From assembly GCF_902833905.1 (NCBI RefSeq), contig NZ_CADFGP010000002.1, positions 124,001-188,000 on the forward strand: 64,000 nucleotides of DNA. Direction: 5' to 3'. Below the pieces are notes generated by a model. That model was not told the origin of the DNA and did no database searches. It saw only the letters and a list, made by a program, of their open reading frames with translations. This document shows, one piece after another, positions 1 through 9,284 of this stretch. The translations under genes were made by a program, and so were the position numbers. Every line of letters starts with the position of its first letter. Positions within the stretch are counted from its first letter, which is position 1. This DNA is from Paraburkholderia tuberum STM678. Its GTDB lineage: Bacteria; Pseudomonadota; Gammaproteobacteria; Burkholderiales; Burkholderiaceae.

Positions 1-213
1 CCGCGCTGGCGGGTGGTGATGGAATCGCGCGCGACGTTTGCCGCGCTGCCCGCGCAGGAGACATTGCGGGCGGGCACGCGCACTCGCTGGAACAATTTGC
101 TGCTCGCGGGCGACTGGACGGCCACCGGCCTGCCCGCGATGCTCGAAGGCGCGGTCCGCTCCGGCCAGAAGGCCGCGGATACGCTGCTGAATCAACCGAT
201 GGAACGCAGATGA
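1..213 (+). CDS. hpnE: HpnE, squalene-associated FAD-dependent desaturase, C-terminal part
   Basis: Only the last 70 or so codons are present; the gene enters from the left edge. The tail reads GDWTATGLPAMLEGAVRSG, the closing FAD-binding segment of phytoene-desaturase-like flavoproteins. HpnE oxidises hydroxysqualene to squalene after HpnC and HpnD. The stop overlaps the start of the cyclase gene in an ATGA (210-213), so translation is coupled. The missing part of hpnE, and probably hpnD, should lie just left of the window. The identity rests on this tail plus the immediately following hopene cyclase. Confidence 0.85.
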   Translation, partial: PRWRVVMESRATFAALPAQETLRAGTRTRWNNLLLAGDWTATGLPAMLEGAVRSGQKAADTLLNQPMERR

Positions 214-2288
214 ACGACTTATCTCACACCCAGCCGCTCGACGCGGCGCTGCCCGAAGCCGCCGATGCGGCGCCGGACCTGGCCGAAGCTGCCGTGGTTG
301 CCAACGCGCCCGCCGTGGCGGACGCATTGGCAACCGCAACGCCGGCGCCCGTGCAGGGCGCGAACGCGCTCGACGCATCGATCACGCGCGCGACCGATGC
401 GATCCTGGCCGCGCAGCAGCCGGACGGCCATTGGGTCTACGAACTCGAAGCCGACGCGACGATTCCGGCCGAATACGTGTTGCTGGTCCACTATCTCGGC
501 GAAACGCCGAACCTCGAACTCGAACAGAAGATCGCGCGTTATCTGCGCCGCATCCAGTTGCCGAACGGCGGCTGGCCGCTCTTCACCGACGGCGCGCTCG
601 ACATCAGCGCGAGCGTGAAGGCGTACTTCGCGCTGAAGATGATCGGCGACCCGGTCGATGCCGAGCACATGGCGCGCGCGCGCGATGCGATCCTCGCGCA
701 CGGCGGCGCGGAACACGCGAACGTGTTCACGCGAATCCTGCTCGCCCTCTTTGGCGTGGTGTCGTGGCGCGCGGTGCCGATGATGCCGGTCGAGATCATG
801 CTGCTGCCGGTGTGGTTCCCGTTCCATCTGTCGAAGGTGTCGTACTGGGCGCGCACGGTGATCGTGCCGCTGCTGGTGCTCAACGCGAAGCGGCCGCTCG
901 CGCGTAATCCGCGCAAGGTGCGCATCGACGAGCTGTTCCGCGGCGCGCCGGTGAACACCGGCATGAACGAGCGCGCACCGCATCAGCACGCGGGCTGGTT
1001 CGGCCTGTTCCGTTGTGTCGATTCGGTGCTGCGCGCGGTCGATGGGCTGTTGCCGAAGGGGACCCGCGAGCGCGCGATCCGCGCGGCGGTCGCGTTCGTC
1101 GACGAACGGCTGAACGGCGAGGACGGCCTCGGCGCGATTTTCCCGGCGATGGCCAACTCGGTGATGATGTACGACGTGCTCGGCTATCCGGCCGATCATC
1201 CGCATCGCGCGATCGCTCGCAAATCTCTCGACAAGCTGCTCGTCATCAAGGACGACGAAGCGTATTGCCAGCCGTGTCTGTCGCCGGTGTGGGATACGTC
1301 GCTCGCGGCGCACGCTTTGCTCGAAACCGGCGAAGCGCGCGCCGAACAGGCGGCCGAACGCGGGCTCGCGTGGCTGCGTCCGCTGCAGATTCTCGACGTG
1401 CGCGGCGACTGGATTTCGCGCCGCCCCAACGTGCGGCCGGGCGGCTGGGCGTTCCAGTACAACAACGCGCATTTCCCGGATGTCGACGATACCGCGGTGG
1501 TCGCGATGGCGATGCACCGCTCGGCGGCGCTCACGCAATCCGATGTCGATCGCGAAGCAATTGCCCGCGCGCGCGAATGGGTGGTCGGCATGCAAAGCAG
1601 CGACGGCGGCTGGGGCGCGTTCGAACCGGAAAACACGCAGTACTACCTGAACAACATTCCGTTCTCGGACCACGGCGCGCTGCTCGATCCGCCGACCGCG
1701 GACGTGTCGGGCCGCTGTCTGTCGATGTTCGCGCAGATCGGCGAGCTGCCGCAAAGCAGCGAGCCGGCGCGGCGCGCGTTCGACTACATGCTGCAGGAGC
1801 AGGAGTCGGACGGCAGCTGGTACGGCCGCTGGGGCCTGAACTACATCTACGGCACATGGACCGCGCTGTGCTCGCTGAACGCGGCCGGCATGCCGCACGA
1901 CGACCCGCGCATGCGGCGCGCGGTGCAATGGCTCGTGTCGATCCAGAACGACGACGGCGGTTGGGGCGAGGGCGGCGAGAGCTACAAGCTCGACTATCGC
2001 GGCTACGAGCGTGCGCCGAGCACCGCGTCGCAGACAGCCTGGGCGCTGCTCGGACTGATGGCGGCGGGGGAGGTCGATCACGAGGCGGTGGCGCGCGGTA
2101 TCGACTATCTGCAGCGTGAGCAGCGCGAGCATGGGCTGTGGGACGAAACCCGGTTTACCGCGACCGGCTTTCCGCGCGTGTTTTATCTGCGCTACCACGG
2201 TTATCGCAAGTTCTTCCCGCTGTGGGCGCTCGCGCGCTTCCGTCATCTGAAGCGCAATGGGCTCACGCGCGTCACGGTCGGGATGTGA
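210..2288 (+). CDS. shc: Squalene-hopene cyclase
   Basis: 692 residues, slightly longer than the usual 630-680 because of an Ala-rich N-terminal extension of about 50 residues. It cyclises squalene to hopene or hopanol at the cytoplasmic membrane. The catalytic acid motif DVDDTA lies at residues 424-429. Several QW repeats are visible, for example QSSDGGWGAFE and QNDDGGWGEGGE. The start is fixed by the ATGA overlap with hpnE, and hpnG follows after 3 bases, so hpnE-shc-hpnG is one operon. Burkholderia-type genomes may carry a second shc elsewhere; this copy is the one in the hpn cluster. Confidence 0.97.
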   Translation: MNDLSHTQPLDAALPEAADAAPDLAEAAVVANAPAVADALATATPAPVQGANALDASITRATDAILAAQQPDGHWVYELEADATIPAEYVLLVHYLGETPNLELEQKIARYLRRIQLPNGGWPLFTDGALDISASVKAYFALKMIGDPVDAEHMARARDAILAHGGAEHANVFTRILLALFGVVSWRAVPMMPVEIMLLPVWFPFHLSKVSYWARTVIVPLLVLNAKRPLARNPRKVRIDELFRGAPVNTGMNERAPHQHAGWFGLFRCVDSVLRAVDGLLPKGTRERAIRAAVAFVDERLNGEDGLGAIFPAMANSVMMYDVLGYPADHPHRAIARKSLDKLLVIKDDEAYCQPCLSPVWDTSLAAHALLETGEARAEQAAERGLAWLRPLQILDVRGDWISRRPNVRPGGWAFQYNNAHFPDVDDTAVVAMAMHRSAALTQSDVDREAIARAREWVVGMQSSDGGWGAFEPENTQYYLNNIPFSDHGALLDPPTADVSGRCLSMFAQIGELPQSSEPARRAFDYMLQEQESDGSWYGRWGLNYIYGTWTALCSLNAAGMPHDDPRMRRAVQWLVSIQNDDGGWGEGGESYKLDYRGYERAPSTASQTAWALLGLMAAGEVDHEAVARGIDYLQREQREHGLWDETRFTATGFPRVFYLRYHGYRKFFPLWALARFRHLKRNGLTRVTVGM

Positions 2289-2291
2289 CGG

Positions 2292-3050
2292 ATGTCCGTG
2301 TCGATGACGCCGTCCGTGGGGACGGGCGATAGCAGCTTGCCGGTGATCGTCGTGACGGGCATGGCGTTCGAGGCGCGCATCGCACGCGGCGACGGCAGCG
2401 AGCGCGTCGAAGTCGTGTACGCGGCGCGCGCCGATCTGCTCGAGCGCGCGCTGAACGCCGCGGTCGCTCGCGGCGCGGCGGGGATCGTCAGTTTCGGCAC
2501 GGCGGGTGGGCTCGCGCCGGATCTGCAGCCGGGCGCGCTGATCGTCGCGGATGCCGTGCATGGGCCGTTCGGGCGTATCGACACGGATCGGCAATGGGCG
2601 GAGCGGATTGCCGCCGCCGTGACCAACGTCAGGACGGCCGAAGGGCTCGCGGGACGTCTGCGCCGTGGCGCGATGGCGGCGGTCGCCGCGCCGCTGATCA
2701 CCGCCGAAGATAAACGCGCGCTGCACGAATCGACCGGCGCGCTCGCGGTGGATATGGAATCGCACATCGCTGGCGCGACCGCTGCCGCGCACGGTCTGCC
2801 GTTCGCCGTGTGTCGCGCGATTGTCGATCCGGCCTGGCGCACGCTGCCGCCGGCCGCGACCGCTGGTTTGCGCGACGACGGCAGCACCGCCCTCGGGCCA
2901 ATTCTGCGCGAATTGCTGCGGCAGCCGTCGCAACTCGGCGCGCTGCTGCGCCTCGCCGGCGATGCGCGCGCCGCGCGGACTACGCTGGTCGAGGCGCGGG
3001 AGGCCTTGGGGAAGGGCGGCGCGCTGCGGATCGCGGGCGTCAGCAGTTGA
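2292..3050 (+). CDS. hpnG: Hopanoid-associated phosphorylase HpnG
   Basis: 252 residues of the nucleoside phosphorylase fold. It carries an early GIVSFGTAGGL segment and a VDMESHIAGATAAAHGLPF segment, where the Met-Glu pair binds the ribose. HpnG removes adenine from adenosylhopane, the HpnH product, giving ribosylhopane on the way to bacteriohopanetetrol. It starts 3 bases after shc and ends the operon; a short stem-loop follows. Related MTA/SAH nucleosidases are the alternative, but the position next to shc settles the call. Confidence 0.92.
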   Translation: MSVSMTPSVGTGDSSLPVIVVTGMAFEARIARGDGSERVEVVYAARADLLERALNAAVARGAAGIVSFGTAGGLAPDLQPGALIVADAVHGPFGRIDTDRQWAERIAAAVTNVRTAEGLAGRLRRGAMAAVAAPLITAEDKRALHESTGALAVDMESHIAGATAAAHGLPFAVCRAIVDPAWRTLPPAATAGLRDDGSTALGPILRELLRQPSQLGALLRLAGDARAARTTLVEAREALGKGGALRIAGVSS

Positions 3051-3057
3051 GCGACGG

Positions 3058-3076
3058 GGATGGCGGTTAGCCATCC
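3058..3076. terminator. Short stem-loop between hpnG and a convergent gene
   Basis: GGATGGC and GCCATCC form a perfect 7-bp stem around a 5-base loop. It lies 8 bases past the hpnG stop and 30 bases from the end of the convergent small gene. There is no T-run on either side, so it is only a weak intrinsic terminator candidate. Confidence 0.35.
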
Positions 3077-3105
3077 TGACTGCGTCTGGGGCCGGCAGCA
3101 AGTCG

Positions 3106-3327
3106 CTAGCGTGGGCGTGACCTACCCCTGGAGCGGCGACTCGAGTCTTCGCCCAGGTCCCTTAGGCGGTTGCGCAGCCGCTGGTTATCTGCGTAAAGCC
3201 CCGCAAATGCCAGTATGAACAGTAGCAGCGGAAACCACTGGCCGCTGTAGCGAATCAGCGCCCATGCGACCGCCGCACAGGCGATCGCGGCGAGCAGAAG
3301 CGCCACTTTATCGACGATCCAATTCAT
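3106..3327 (-). CDS. Small membrane protein, unknown function
   Basis: 73 residues. An N-terminal hydrophobic block (about residues 8-28) and a second one (about 31-46) suggest two membrane segments. The C-terminal tail is very basic (RNRLRDLGEDSSRRSRGRSRPR). Its ATG overlaps the stop of the upstream hydrophobic-protein gene by 4 bases, so the two are translationally coupled. I do not recognise the family. Both genes interrupt the hopanoid region and look less GC-rich than their neighbours. Confidence 0.6.
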   Translation of the reverse strand: MNWIVDKVALLLAAIACAAVAWALIRYSGQWFPLLLFILAFAGLYADNQRLRNRLRDLGEDSSRRSRGRSRPR

Positions 3328-3782
3328 ACCAATTCAGCTCGATGTAGCGCCAGACAGGCGTAGTGCCGGCGCGCTGGCCTGTTTGTCAGCACTTCCGGAT
3401 GGCGACGGATGAATGCCAGCATCGACTCTGGAACGACCAATCCGAGGCGGGCCGTTGCAATTCGCGCAGTGACCGCCGCGCTGCTGGTGCCGCACGTTAT
3501 CGCTGCCTTGGTCGCGACGATCAGCGAACCGATGCATGCACCGACGTAGAACGCCGCACTTAGCGCGCCAGCGACGGATAGCGCCTCCAGTGTCGTTGTT
3601 GCGCCGATCAACTCGGCAACCGTTGCGCTAGGTCCCAGTGTCTTCAGCGCATGGAGCATGGCCGTAATATTGGACGTCGCCGTCTCGAGAGTGCCGAACA
3701 GGCTGCTCGGCGAAGGAAGGCCCAACGCGTTCATATTTGCTGCAAATGCACTCCTGAAGTTGCCACAAGTGACCGAATTCAT
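3324..3782 (-). CDS. Hydrophobic protein of unknown function
   Basis: 152 residues from the ATG at 3782. This start is preferred over one at 3845 because ACGGAGG lies about 10 bases upstream of it. The polypeptide is Ala/Thr-rich with a strongly hydrophobic centre (about residues 70-95) containing AFYVGACIGSLIVATKAAI. The C-terminus is basic (AFIRRHPEVL onward). No catalytic motif or recognisable domain is seen. It overlaps the small membrane-protein gene by 4 bases. Such pairs can be toxin-immunity or accessory membrane pairs, but nothing in the sequence proves this. Confidence 0.6.
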   Translation of the reverse strand: MNSVTCGNFRSAFAANMNALGLPSPSSLFGTLETATSNITAMLHALKTLGPSATVAELIGATTTLEALSVAGALSAAFYVGACIGSLIVATKAAITCGTSSAAVTARIATARLGLVVPESMLAFIRRHPEVLTNRPARRHYACLALHRAELV

Positions 3783-4001
3783 AGATTGTCTGCCTCCGTC
3801 GTAGTTGGGGATGCCAACTTTAGGGACCGACAGAGCCCGAACCAATCAGCGACTTCTTAAAAATTGCGGGGATCGTGATGGACGTGCCTCCTAGCCATCG
3901 CCCGAAGCGGTTGACCACTAGCGGTGGTCCATCGTGGGCCCCCAAGACTATCAGCACGATTAATTATGCAATTTTGAAATATTAGGGAAAACCCTTACTT
4001 T

Positions 4002-4010
4002 TGGTACAAT
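4002..4010 (+). promoter_or_regulatory. Extended -10 promoter candidate for the thioesterase gene
   Basis: TGGTACAAT fits an extended -10 box (TG-N-TACAAT). It lies in an AT-rich 297-base gap, about 70 bases before the thioesterase start. No convincing -35 box was seen at normal spacing. Confidence 0.45.
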
Positions 4011-4078
4011 CTTGGTGTTAACCCTTAGGTTCCAGCGCATGACGCGCCCTCCCGGGAGCCTCAGACACGGAGTACCAA

Positions 4079-4564
4079 ATGAATTTCCACACGAGAAAAT
4101 GGGTCAAGCCCGAAGACCTGAATCCCAACGGGACATTGTTCGGCGGCAGCCTGCTACGCTGGATCGACGAAGAAGCCGCGATCTACGCGATCTCTCAGCT
4201 GGACAATCAGCGCGTCGTGACCAAGTTCATGTCAGAGATTAACTTCGTCAGTTCGGCACGCCAAGGCGACATCATCGAACTGGGCATGACCGCCACGCAT
4301 TTCGGCCGCACGTCGATCACGCTGCGCTGCGAAGTGCGCAACAAGATCACACGCAAGAGCATTCTGACGGTCGAGAAAATGGTATTCGTCAATCTCGACG
4401 AAAACGGCGATCCGGTGCCACATGGCCGCACACGTATCCGTTATGCGGACGAGCAGTTCGCTCACTATCGCGCGAACTCCAAGCCAGTGCCGCAAACGGC
4501 ACCAGTCGCGGCGGTCGAGGAAGATCGGGGCGCGGCGCGCAGCGAGGTCGAGAGCCTGCACTGA
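4079..4564 (+). CDS. Acyl-CoA thioesterase, hotdog fold
   Basis: 161 residues, a single hotdog domain of the YciA/BACH type that hydrolyses acyl-CoA in the cytoplasm. Visible family features are NPNGTLFGGSLLRWIDEEAA, where the helix Asp is catalytic in relatives, then the strand SEINFVSSARQGDIIELG and the late VFVNLDENGDPVPHG. The last 30 residues are a variable tail. It is a monocistron between two minus-strand units with its own promoter-like element. The substrate chain length cannot be told from sequence. Confidence 0.85.
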   Translation: MNFHTRKWVKPEDLNPNGTLFGGSLLRWIDEEAAIYAISQLDNQRVVTKFMSEINFVSSARQGDIIELGMTATHFGRTSITLRCEVRNKITRKSILTVEKMVFVNLDENGDPVPHGRTRIRYADEQFAHYRANSKPVPQTAPVAAVEEDRGAARSEVESLH

Positions 4565-4690
4565 GCGGGTTGCAGCGATGCCCGCGGGCTTGGTCGGGCG
4601 ACGTTTGGCTGTACTTCCACGCGGGGCACCCATCGAGGGCGCCCGCTGTGCCTTGGAGCGCTGGATCGACGTGCCCAGACCCCTGGAGCG

Positions 4691-5710
4691 CTATTGCGGG
4701 GCCGACGCCGGCTCAGCAGGCACGGCTGGCGTAGCGCCCGCGCCACTGTCACCCGAATCGGTGTAGTTCGGCAGATCCCTGCTTGGCGCGTTGGTCGCTC
4801 CACCGGAAGCCCCATTGGGCGCCGGCGAGGACTCACCCGGATCGTTGTAATTCGGCAGCGCGCCGGGCGCGCCCTTGGCCGCGCCGCCCGCTCCCGAAGC
4901 GCCATTGGGCGTCTCGCCCACATCGCCCGGATCGGAGTAATTCGGCAGGCCGCGCGCCGGCGCGCCTGCCGCTGGGGCAGCAGCCGGGCCCGTATCGCCG
5001 TTATCGTCGTAGTTCGGCAGCGGCGGAGGGTTATTGCTCGTGCCGCGCAGACGCGCGAGGCGCTGCTGCACATAGGCATCACGCACGAACGAGTACTTGT
5101 CGAGCGCAGCCTGCTCCAGAAGGCTGGTCGCGCCGAGCAGATCCGCACGTGTGCTCACGAACTGCAGCACGTACAGCGGATTGCGGGTCGCGGGTTCGAT
5201 ATAGTTCAGCGGATTGAACTTCACATCGACGACGAGCCCCATGCTGTCGCGCACCGTGCTCGGCCCGAACAGCGGCAGCACCAGATACGGACCCGACGGA
5301 ATGCCCCAATGCCCGAGCGTCAGACCGAAGTCCTGATGATGCTTGGGCAGACCCGCCGGCGTCGCCCAGTCGAGCAGGCCGCCAATCCCAAACACCGAGT
5401 TGAACGCGAAGCGCATGATGTCTTCGGTCGCATCGGTGATCTTCAGTTGCAGCAGCGCGTTTGCGGCGTTGGTGAGGTCGCCGAGGTTCGAGAAGAAATT
5501 GCTGACGGCGGTGCGCAGCGGCTGCGGCGTCACTTTCTGGTAGCCCTTCGCGACCGGCACCGCGATATAGCGATCGACTCCGTCATTGAAATTGAAGATC
5601 ACCCGGTTCACCGGCTCGAACGGATCGCCCGGCTTGCGATCCGGAGCGGTCGCGCAGCCGGAAATGAAACCCGCGGCGGTGAGCGCCAGCGCGGTGTTAC
5701 GCAGCTTCAT
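4691..5710 (-). CDS. mlaA: MlaA/VacJ family lipoprotein with C-terminal LPNY repeats
   Basis: 339 residues from the ATG at 5710, preceded by AAGGA; upstream in-frame codons belong to the hpnN end. A lipobox (ISGC) predicts lipidation at Cys19. Residues 25-225 match MlaA, including DPFEPVNRVIFNFND and GHWGIPSGPYLVLPLFGPST. MlaA forms an outer-membrane doughnut that passes phospholipids to MlaC. After the domain comes a low-complexity tail with four repeats starting LPNY at residues 231, 255, 285 and 313, each followed by xDxGD/E. The start is 2 bases after the hpnN stop, so the two are co-transcribed, which suggests a hopanoid-linked lipid path. Confidence 0.92.
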   Translation of the reverse strand: MKLRNTALALTAAGFISGCATAPDRKPGDPFEPVNRVIFNFNDGVDRYIAVPVAKGYQKVTPQPLRTAVSNFFSNLGDLTNAANALLQLKITDATEDIMRFAFNSVFGIGGLLDWATPAGLPKHHQDFGLTLGHWGIPSGPYLVLPLFGPSTVRDSMGLVVDVKFNPLNYIEPATRNPLYVLQFVSTRADLLGATSLLEQAALDKYSFVRDAYVQQRLARLRGTSNNPPPLPNYDDNGDTGPAAAPAAGAPARGLPNYSDPGDVGETPNGASGAGGAAKGAPGALPNYNDPGESSPAPNGASGGATNAPSRDLPNYTDSGDSGAGATPAVPAEPASAPQ

Positions 5711-5712
5711 GC

Positions 5713-8328
5713 TTATATTCCTTTTTGCTTCCCGCGACGTTGACGCGGCTTGCCCATCAGCACCGGCTGGAAAACCACCGCTCCGATCAGCGTGCAGAAC
5801 AGCGAAAGCACGAGCAGCCTCCCCATGCTGGACGTGCCCGGATGGTGCGACAGCCACAGGCTACCAAACGCGGTGGCCGTTGTGGCGGCGCTGAACAGCA
5901 CCGCATGCGTGAGGCTCGACTGCAACAGGCCGGTCTGGCCGTGGCGCCACGCCATCACGAAGTAGATCTTGAACGCGACGCCGACGCCGAGCATCAGCGG
6001 CAGCGCGATGATGTTCGCGAAGTTCAGCGGCATGCCGAATACCACGCACAGTTCGAGCGTGACGATCGCGGACACCAGCAGCGGCACCAGCGTGCGCAGC
6101 ACGTCGCCGACACGGCGCAGCGCGATCCACAGCAGCACGGCGATCGACAGCAGCGCATAGAGGGCCGCCTCCAGGAACGCCTTGATGATCGTGTTGGCCG
6201 AATGCAGGATCGAGATCGGTCCGCCGATCGCGCCCGGCTCCGCCCTCTTCACCGCGTGCGCGAAGCGCGCGAGCATCTGGTCGTCGTTTGGATCGACGCC
6301 GGGCGGCACCTTCGGCGCGATATCGACGAGCGCATGACCGCCCTTGCCGATCCACATCGCGGTGATGCCTGGCGGCAGGGTCTGCTGGGTTATTTCGGTC
6401 GGCTGCAGAAGGTTCTCAAGCTGCTTCAACGCGATGCGCAGCGTGTCGGACATCGCGACTTCGGCGCGGTCGCGCGTGGCGGCGTTGGCGGCGGCGAGCT
6501 TTTGCAAGGTCGCGGACAGGTGCTGCGCGTCCGCCGCGCCCGGGCCCGGATGGTCCTCGGCCGCGAGCGACAACTGATTCGCCGCGCGCTTCAATGCGGC
6601 GACGCGCAACGCGTCGGTGGCTTGCGGCGCGGGCTGCTGTTGCAGCGCCGGCAGCAGCTGTTGCGCGGCGCTCGCGATCAGCATCATCTTCTGCTGCTGG
6701 TCGGCCGGCACGAAGGTGCTCAACGTGTTGACGCGGCCCACTTCCGGCAGCTTGCGCAGTCGCTCGGCCATCGCGTCGGCGTCGGCAAGCGACGGCGCCA
6801 GCGCCTGCACGTTGTTCACCGCGGCTTCGGGCGAATCCTTCAGCGACAGCAACGTTGCCATCGACTCGGTATGCGGGTCCTTCAGATGCAGCGGATTGAA
6901 GTCGAAACGCAGGTGCGTGAGCAGCGGTGTCGCGCCGATCACGACAAGCAGCGTGCCGATCAACACCGGCTTGCGATGGCGGTCGAGGAAGTCGTCGACG
7001 GGCTCGAGCTGCTTGAAACCGGGCGAGGCGACTTCGCCCGGCGGATTGAAGAGCTTCAGCAGCGCTGGCAGCAAGGTCATGTTGGTGAAGTACGCGACGA
7101 ACATGCCGACGCCCGCGATCTGGCCAAGCTCCGACACGCCGCGATAAGCGGTCGGCAGGAACGAGAAGAAGCTCAGCGCGACTGCCACGGCCGCGAGCGT
7201 GAGCGGCACGCCGATGCTGTGCGCGGTGTGCATCAGCGCGGCCGACAGCCGGTCGTCGCGGTTGCGCTCCTCGCGATACTTGACGCCGAACTGCACGCCG
7301 AAATCGACGCCGAGCCCGACGAACAGCACCATGAACGCGACCGAAATCATGTTGAGCGCGCCGACCATCAACAGGCCGAGCGCGGCCGTGATCGCGAGGC
7401 CGACGAGCAGCGTGATGAACACGGCCGCGATCATGCGGCCCGAGCGCAGCGCGAGCCACAGAATGATCAGGACGACGATGAAAGTGCCGATGCCGTTCAG
7501 CACCGCACCGTCCTGCACTGACGCGAACTCCTCGTCGGCGAGTGGCTGCTCGCCGGTCAGGCGGATCGTCGCACCGTAGCGCTGCTGGAGATGCAGCGAG
7601 ACCGCGGTTGCGCGAATCGCCCTCGACGCGCTCGCGCCCGGCTCCAGCGCGTCGTAGTTGACGACCGGATGCACGACGACAAACGAACGCGCCGGATTGG
7701 TGGCGACGCTTTTATCGACGAGAGCGCGCCACGAGAACGCGGCGGGCTGGCCGGCCAGCACGCGATCGAGCGTGTTCGCGCTTTGCGCAAGCAGCCGGCT
7801 CATGTCAGGGAGTTTGACCTGGCCGAGTTGCAGCGGCAGCAGCAGGGTCGTAGTCAGCGTGCCGGCGAGACCGGTCAGGCTCGGATCATGCGCAAGTTGA
7901 TTGACGAGCGGGCGCGACTGCACGAGTTGCGAGGTGGTGGACATCACCTCGTCGGTGGACAGAAACAGCAGGCCGTTGTGTTCGAAGAAGGGGCCGCCGG
8001 CGGGCTGCGAGACTGACGTGAACTCCTTCGGATCGGCTCTGAGCGCGGCGGTCAGCGCGTTGGCGGCGGCGTCGGCGAATTCGGGCGCGCGCGCCTCGAC
8101 CACCACCAGCACGGTATCGCCACGGTCGGGGAAGGCGGCGTCGAGCGCGTTCTGGACTGCCGCCCATTGCTTGTCGGTCTCGATGAGACGGCTGATGTCC
8201 GTGTTGATCTTGAAGTTATGCGCGACGTATATGCCGCTCAGGACAGCGAGCACGATCGACAGCGCGATGATCCTCAGCGGATGACGCACCGAATACGCGA
8301 CGAGACGGACGATAGATGACTTCAGCAT
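5713..8328 (-). CDS. hpnN: HpnN, RND-family hopanoid transporter
   Basis: 871 residues with two RND/MMPL halves. Each half has one N-terminal membrane helix, a large periplasmic loop and a cluster of about five helices. The first half contains [21 protein letters not shown] and the second [20 protein letters not shown], the RND helix 4 region with polar residues. HpnN moves hopanoids from the inner to the outer membrane. It is the first gene of a unit with the MlaA lipoprotein and is divergent from hpnM, so all three parts of a lipid-export route sit together. Confidence 0.93.
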   Translation of the reverse strand: MLKSSIVRLVAYSVRHPLRIIALSIVLAVLSGIYVAHNFKINTDISRLIETDKQWAAVQNALDAAFPDRGDTVLVVVEARAPEFADAAANALTAALRADPKEFTSVSQPAGGPFFEHNGLLFLSTDEVMSTTSQLVQSRPLVNQLAHDPSLTGLAGTLTTTLLLPLQLGQVKLPDMSRLLAQSANTLDRVLAGQPAAFSWRALVDKSVATNPARSFVVVHPVVNYDALEPGASASRAIRATAVSLHLQQRYGATIRLTGEQPLADEEFASVQDGAVLNGIGTFIVVLIILWLALRSGRMIAAVFITLLVGLAITAALGLLMVGALNMISVAFMVLFVGLGVDFGVQFGVKYREERNRDDRLSAALMHTAHSIGVPLTLAAVAVALSFFSFLPTAYRGVSELGQIAGVGMFVAYFTNMTLLPALLKLFNPPGEVASPGFKQLEPVDDFLDRHRKPVLIGTLLVVIGATPLLTHLRFDFNPLHLKDPHTESMATLLSLKDSPEAAVNNVQALAPSLADADAMAERLRKLPEVGRVNTLSTFVPADQQQKMMLIASAAQQLLPALQQQPAPQATDALRVAALKRAANQLSLAAEDHPGPGAADAQHLSATLQKLAAANAATRDRAEVAMSDTLRIALKQLENLLQPTEITQQTLPPGITAMWIGKGGHALVDIAPKVPPGVDPNDDQMLARFAHAVKRAEPGAIGGPISILHSANTIIKAFLEAALYALLSIAVLLWIALRRVGDVLRTLVPLLVSAIVTLELCVVFGMPLNFANIIALPLMLGVGVAFKIYFVMAWRHGQTGLLQSSLTHAVLFSAATTATAFGSLWLSHHPGTSSMGRLLVLSLFCTLIGAVVFQPVLMGKPRQRRGKQKGI

Positions 8329-8539
8329 GTAGGCGGACGTGGCCTTATCACGAGTGTTGTTTTTGACGAAGGTGCATAAGTATACAGAGCCTGGGCAAGC
8401 AAGCCCGACTTCGGTAGCAAGTACGGCTCCTGACGGCTTCGTCCGGATGGGAACGTAATCCCCGCTATACTGGTGTACCCCTCTTTAGCCGCGGGGCTGC
8501 GGCCCGTCGGCGCTACTTCTTTCGAGTCATGACAAGCGT
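8329..8539. promoter_or_regulatory. Divergent promoter region between hpnN and hpnM
   Basis: This 211-base gap separates the divergent hpnN and hpnM starts and must hold both promoters. On the plus strand TATACT at 8466-8471 is a fair -10 box for hpnM, about 70 bases before its start; the -35 is weak. For hpnN I see no clear box. Confidence 0.4.
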
Positions 8540-9142
8540 ATGAAACGATATCTGACTGCTTTTGTGGCTGCGGCCGTGGTATCCACGGCGGCGTTTGCGC
8601 AGAGCGCACCCGACGCGGTGGTAAAAAGTGCAGTCCAGGGCACGGTGGCTGCAATGAAGGCTGACCCGCAGGCGCGCGGCGGCGACATGGCGCAGATCAC
8701 CCAGGTCGTCCAGACGCACTTCCTGCCCGCCACCGACTTTCAGCGCACCACACGTATCGCGGTAGGCAAGCCGTGGGCGACCGCGACGCCGGAGCAGCAG
8801 AAGCAACTGTACGAGCAGTTTACGCTGCTGCTCACGCGTACCTATGCCGCATCGCTGTCGCAACTGCGCGACCAGGACGTGAAGTTCCAGTTCGCGCCGG
8901 TCAGCGTGCAAGGCGGCGCGACCGACACCGTCGTGCAATCGCACGTGATCAGCAACGGCGGCGATGACGCGATCGACTACCGGCTCACCAAGGGGCCGTC
9001 GGGCTGGAAGATCTATGACATCAACATGATGGGCGCGTGGCTGATCCAGGTGTATCAGACGCAGTTCGCCGACCAGATCGCCAAAGGCGGCATCGACGGG
9101 CTGATCAAATTCCTGACCGCGCATAATGCGCGCGGCGCGTAA
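8540..9142 (+). CDS. hpnM: HpnM, periplasmic MlaC/Ttg2-like lipid-binding protein
   Basis: 200 residues. A signal peptide (residues 1-21, ending TAAFA before QS) sends it to the periplasm. The rest matches the toluene-tolerance/MlaC family: the NTF2-like lipid-binding fold with LPATDFQRTTRIAVGKPW near the centre and GWKIYDINMMGAWLIQVYQTQFADQI near the end. HpnM would ferry a lipid between the inner-membrane HpnN and the outer-membrane lipoprotein encoded divergently. A strong terminator follows. Confidence 0.92.
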   Translation: MKRYLTAFVAAAVVSTAAFAQSAPDAVVKSAVQGTVAAMKADPQARGGDMAQITQVVQTHFLPATDFQRTTRIAVGKPWATATPEQQKQLYEQFTLLLTRTYAASLSQLRDQDVKFQFAPVSVQGGATDTVVQSHVISNGGDDAIDYRLTKGPSGWKIYDINMMGAWLIQVYQTQFADQIAKGGIDGLIKFLTAHNARGA

Positions 9143-9179
9143 GCGGGTCGGTCGACAGAAGTTTCAATCGGTAAAAGCA

Positions 9180-9217
9180 AAGCGCGGTGGCCTTGATTGG
9201 CCACCGCGCTTTTTTTC
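9180..9217 (+). terminator. Rho-independent terminator after hpnM
   Basis: AGCGCGGTGGCC and GGCCACCGCGCT form a perfect 12-bp stem around TTGATT, followed by a run of seven T. It lies 38 bases after the hpnM stop and could also stop hpnH transcripts from the other side. Confidence 0.9.
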
Positions 9218-9284
9218 GAGTTGCTTGCGCTAACGATCTGGCGCAATACAGAGGCGGCGCGCGGCCGCTCTCCTGTCGAACGCC

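Noticed and set aside
219..3101. 960-codon open frame on the minus strand opposite shc and hpnG
   Set aside because: It is an antisense shadow of high-GC genes: rich in Arg and low in domain-like sequence, and it covers two well-supported plus-strand genes.
5079..5309. Short minus-strand frame within the MlaA gene
   Set aside because: It is a different frame of mlaA without any feature of its own.
5725..7521. 598-codon open frame on the plus strand opposite hpnN
   Set aside because: Arg/Gln-rich composition with no motif; hpnN on the other strand is clear.
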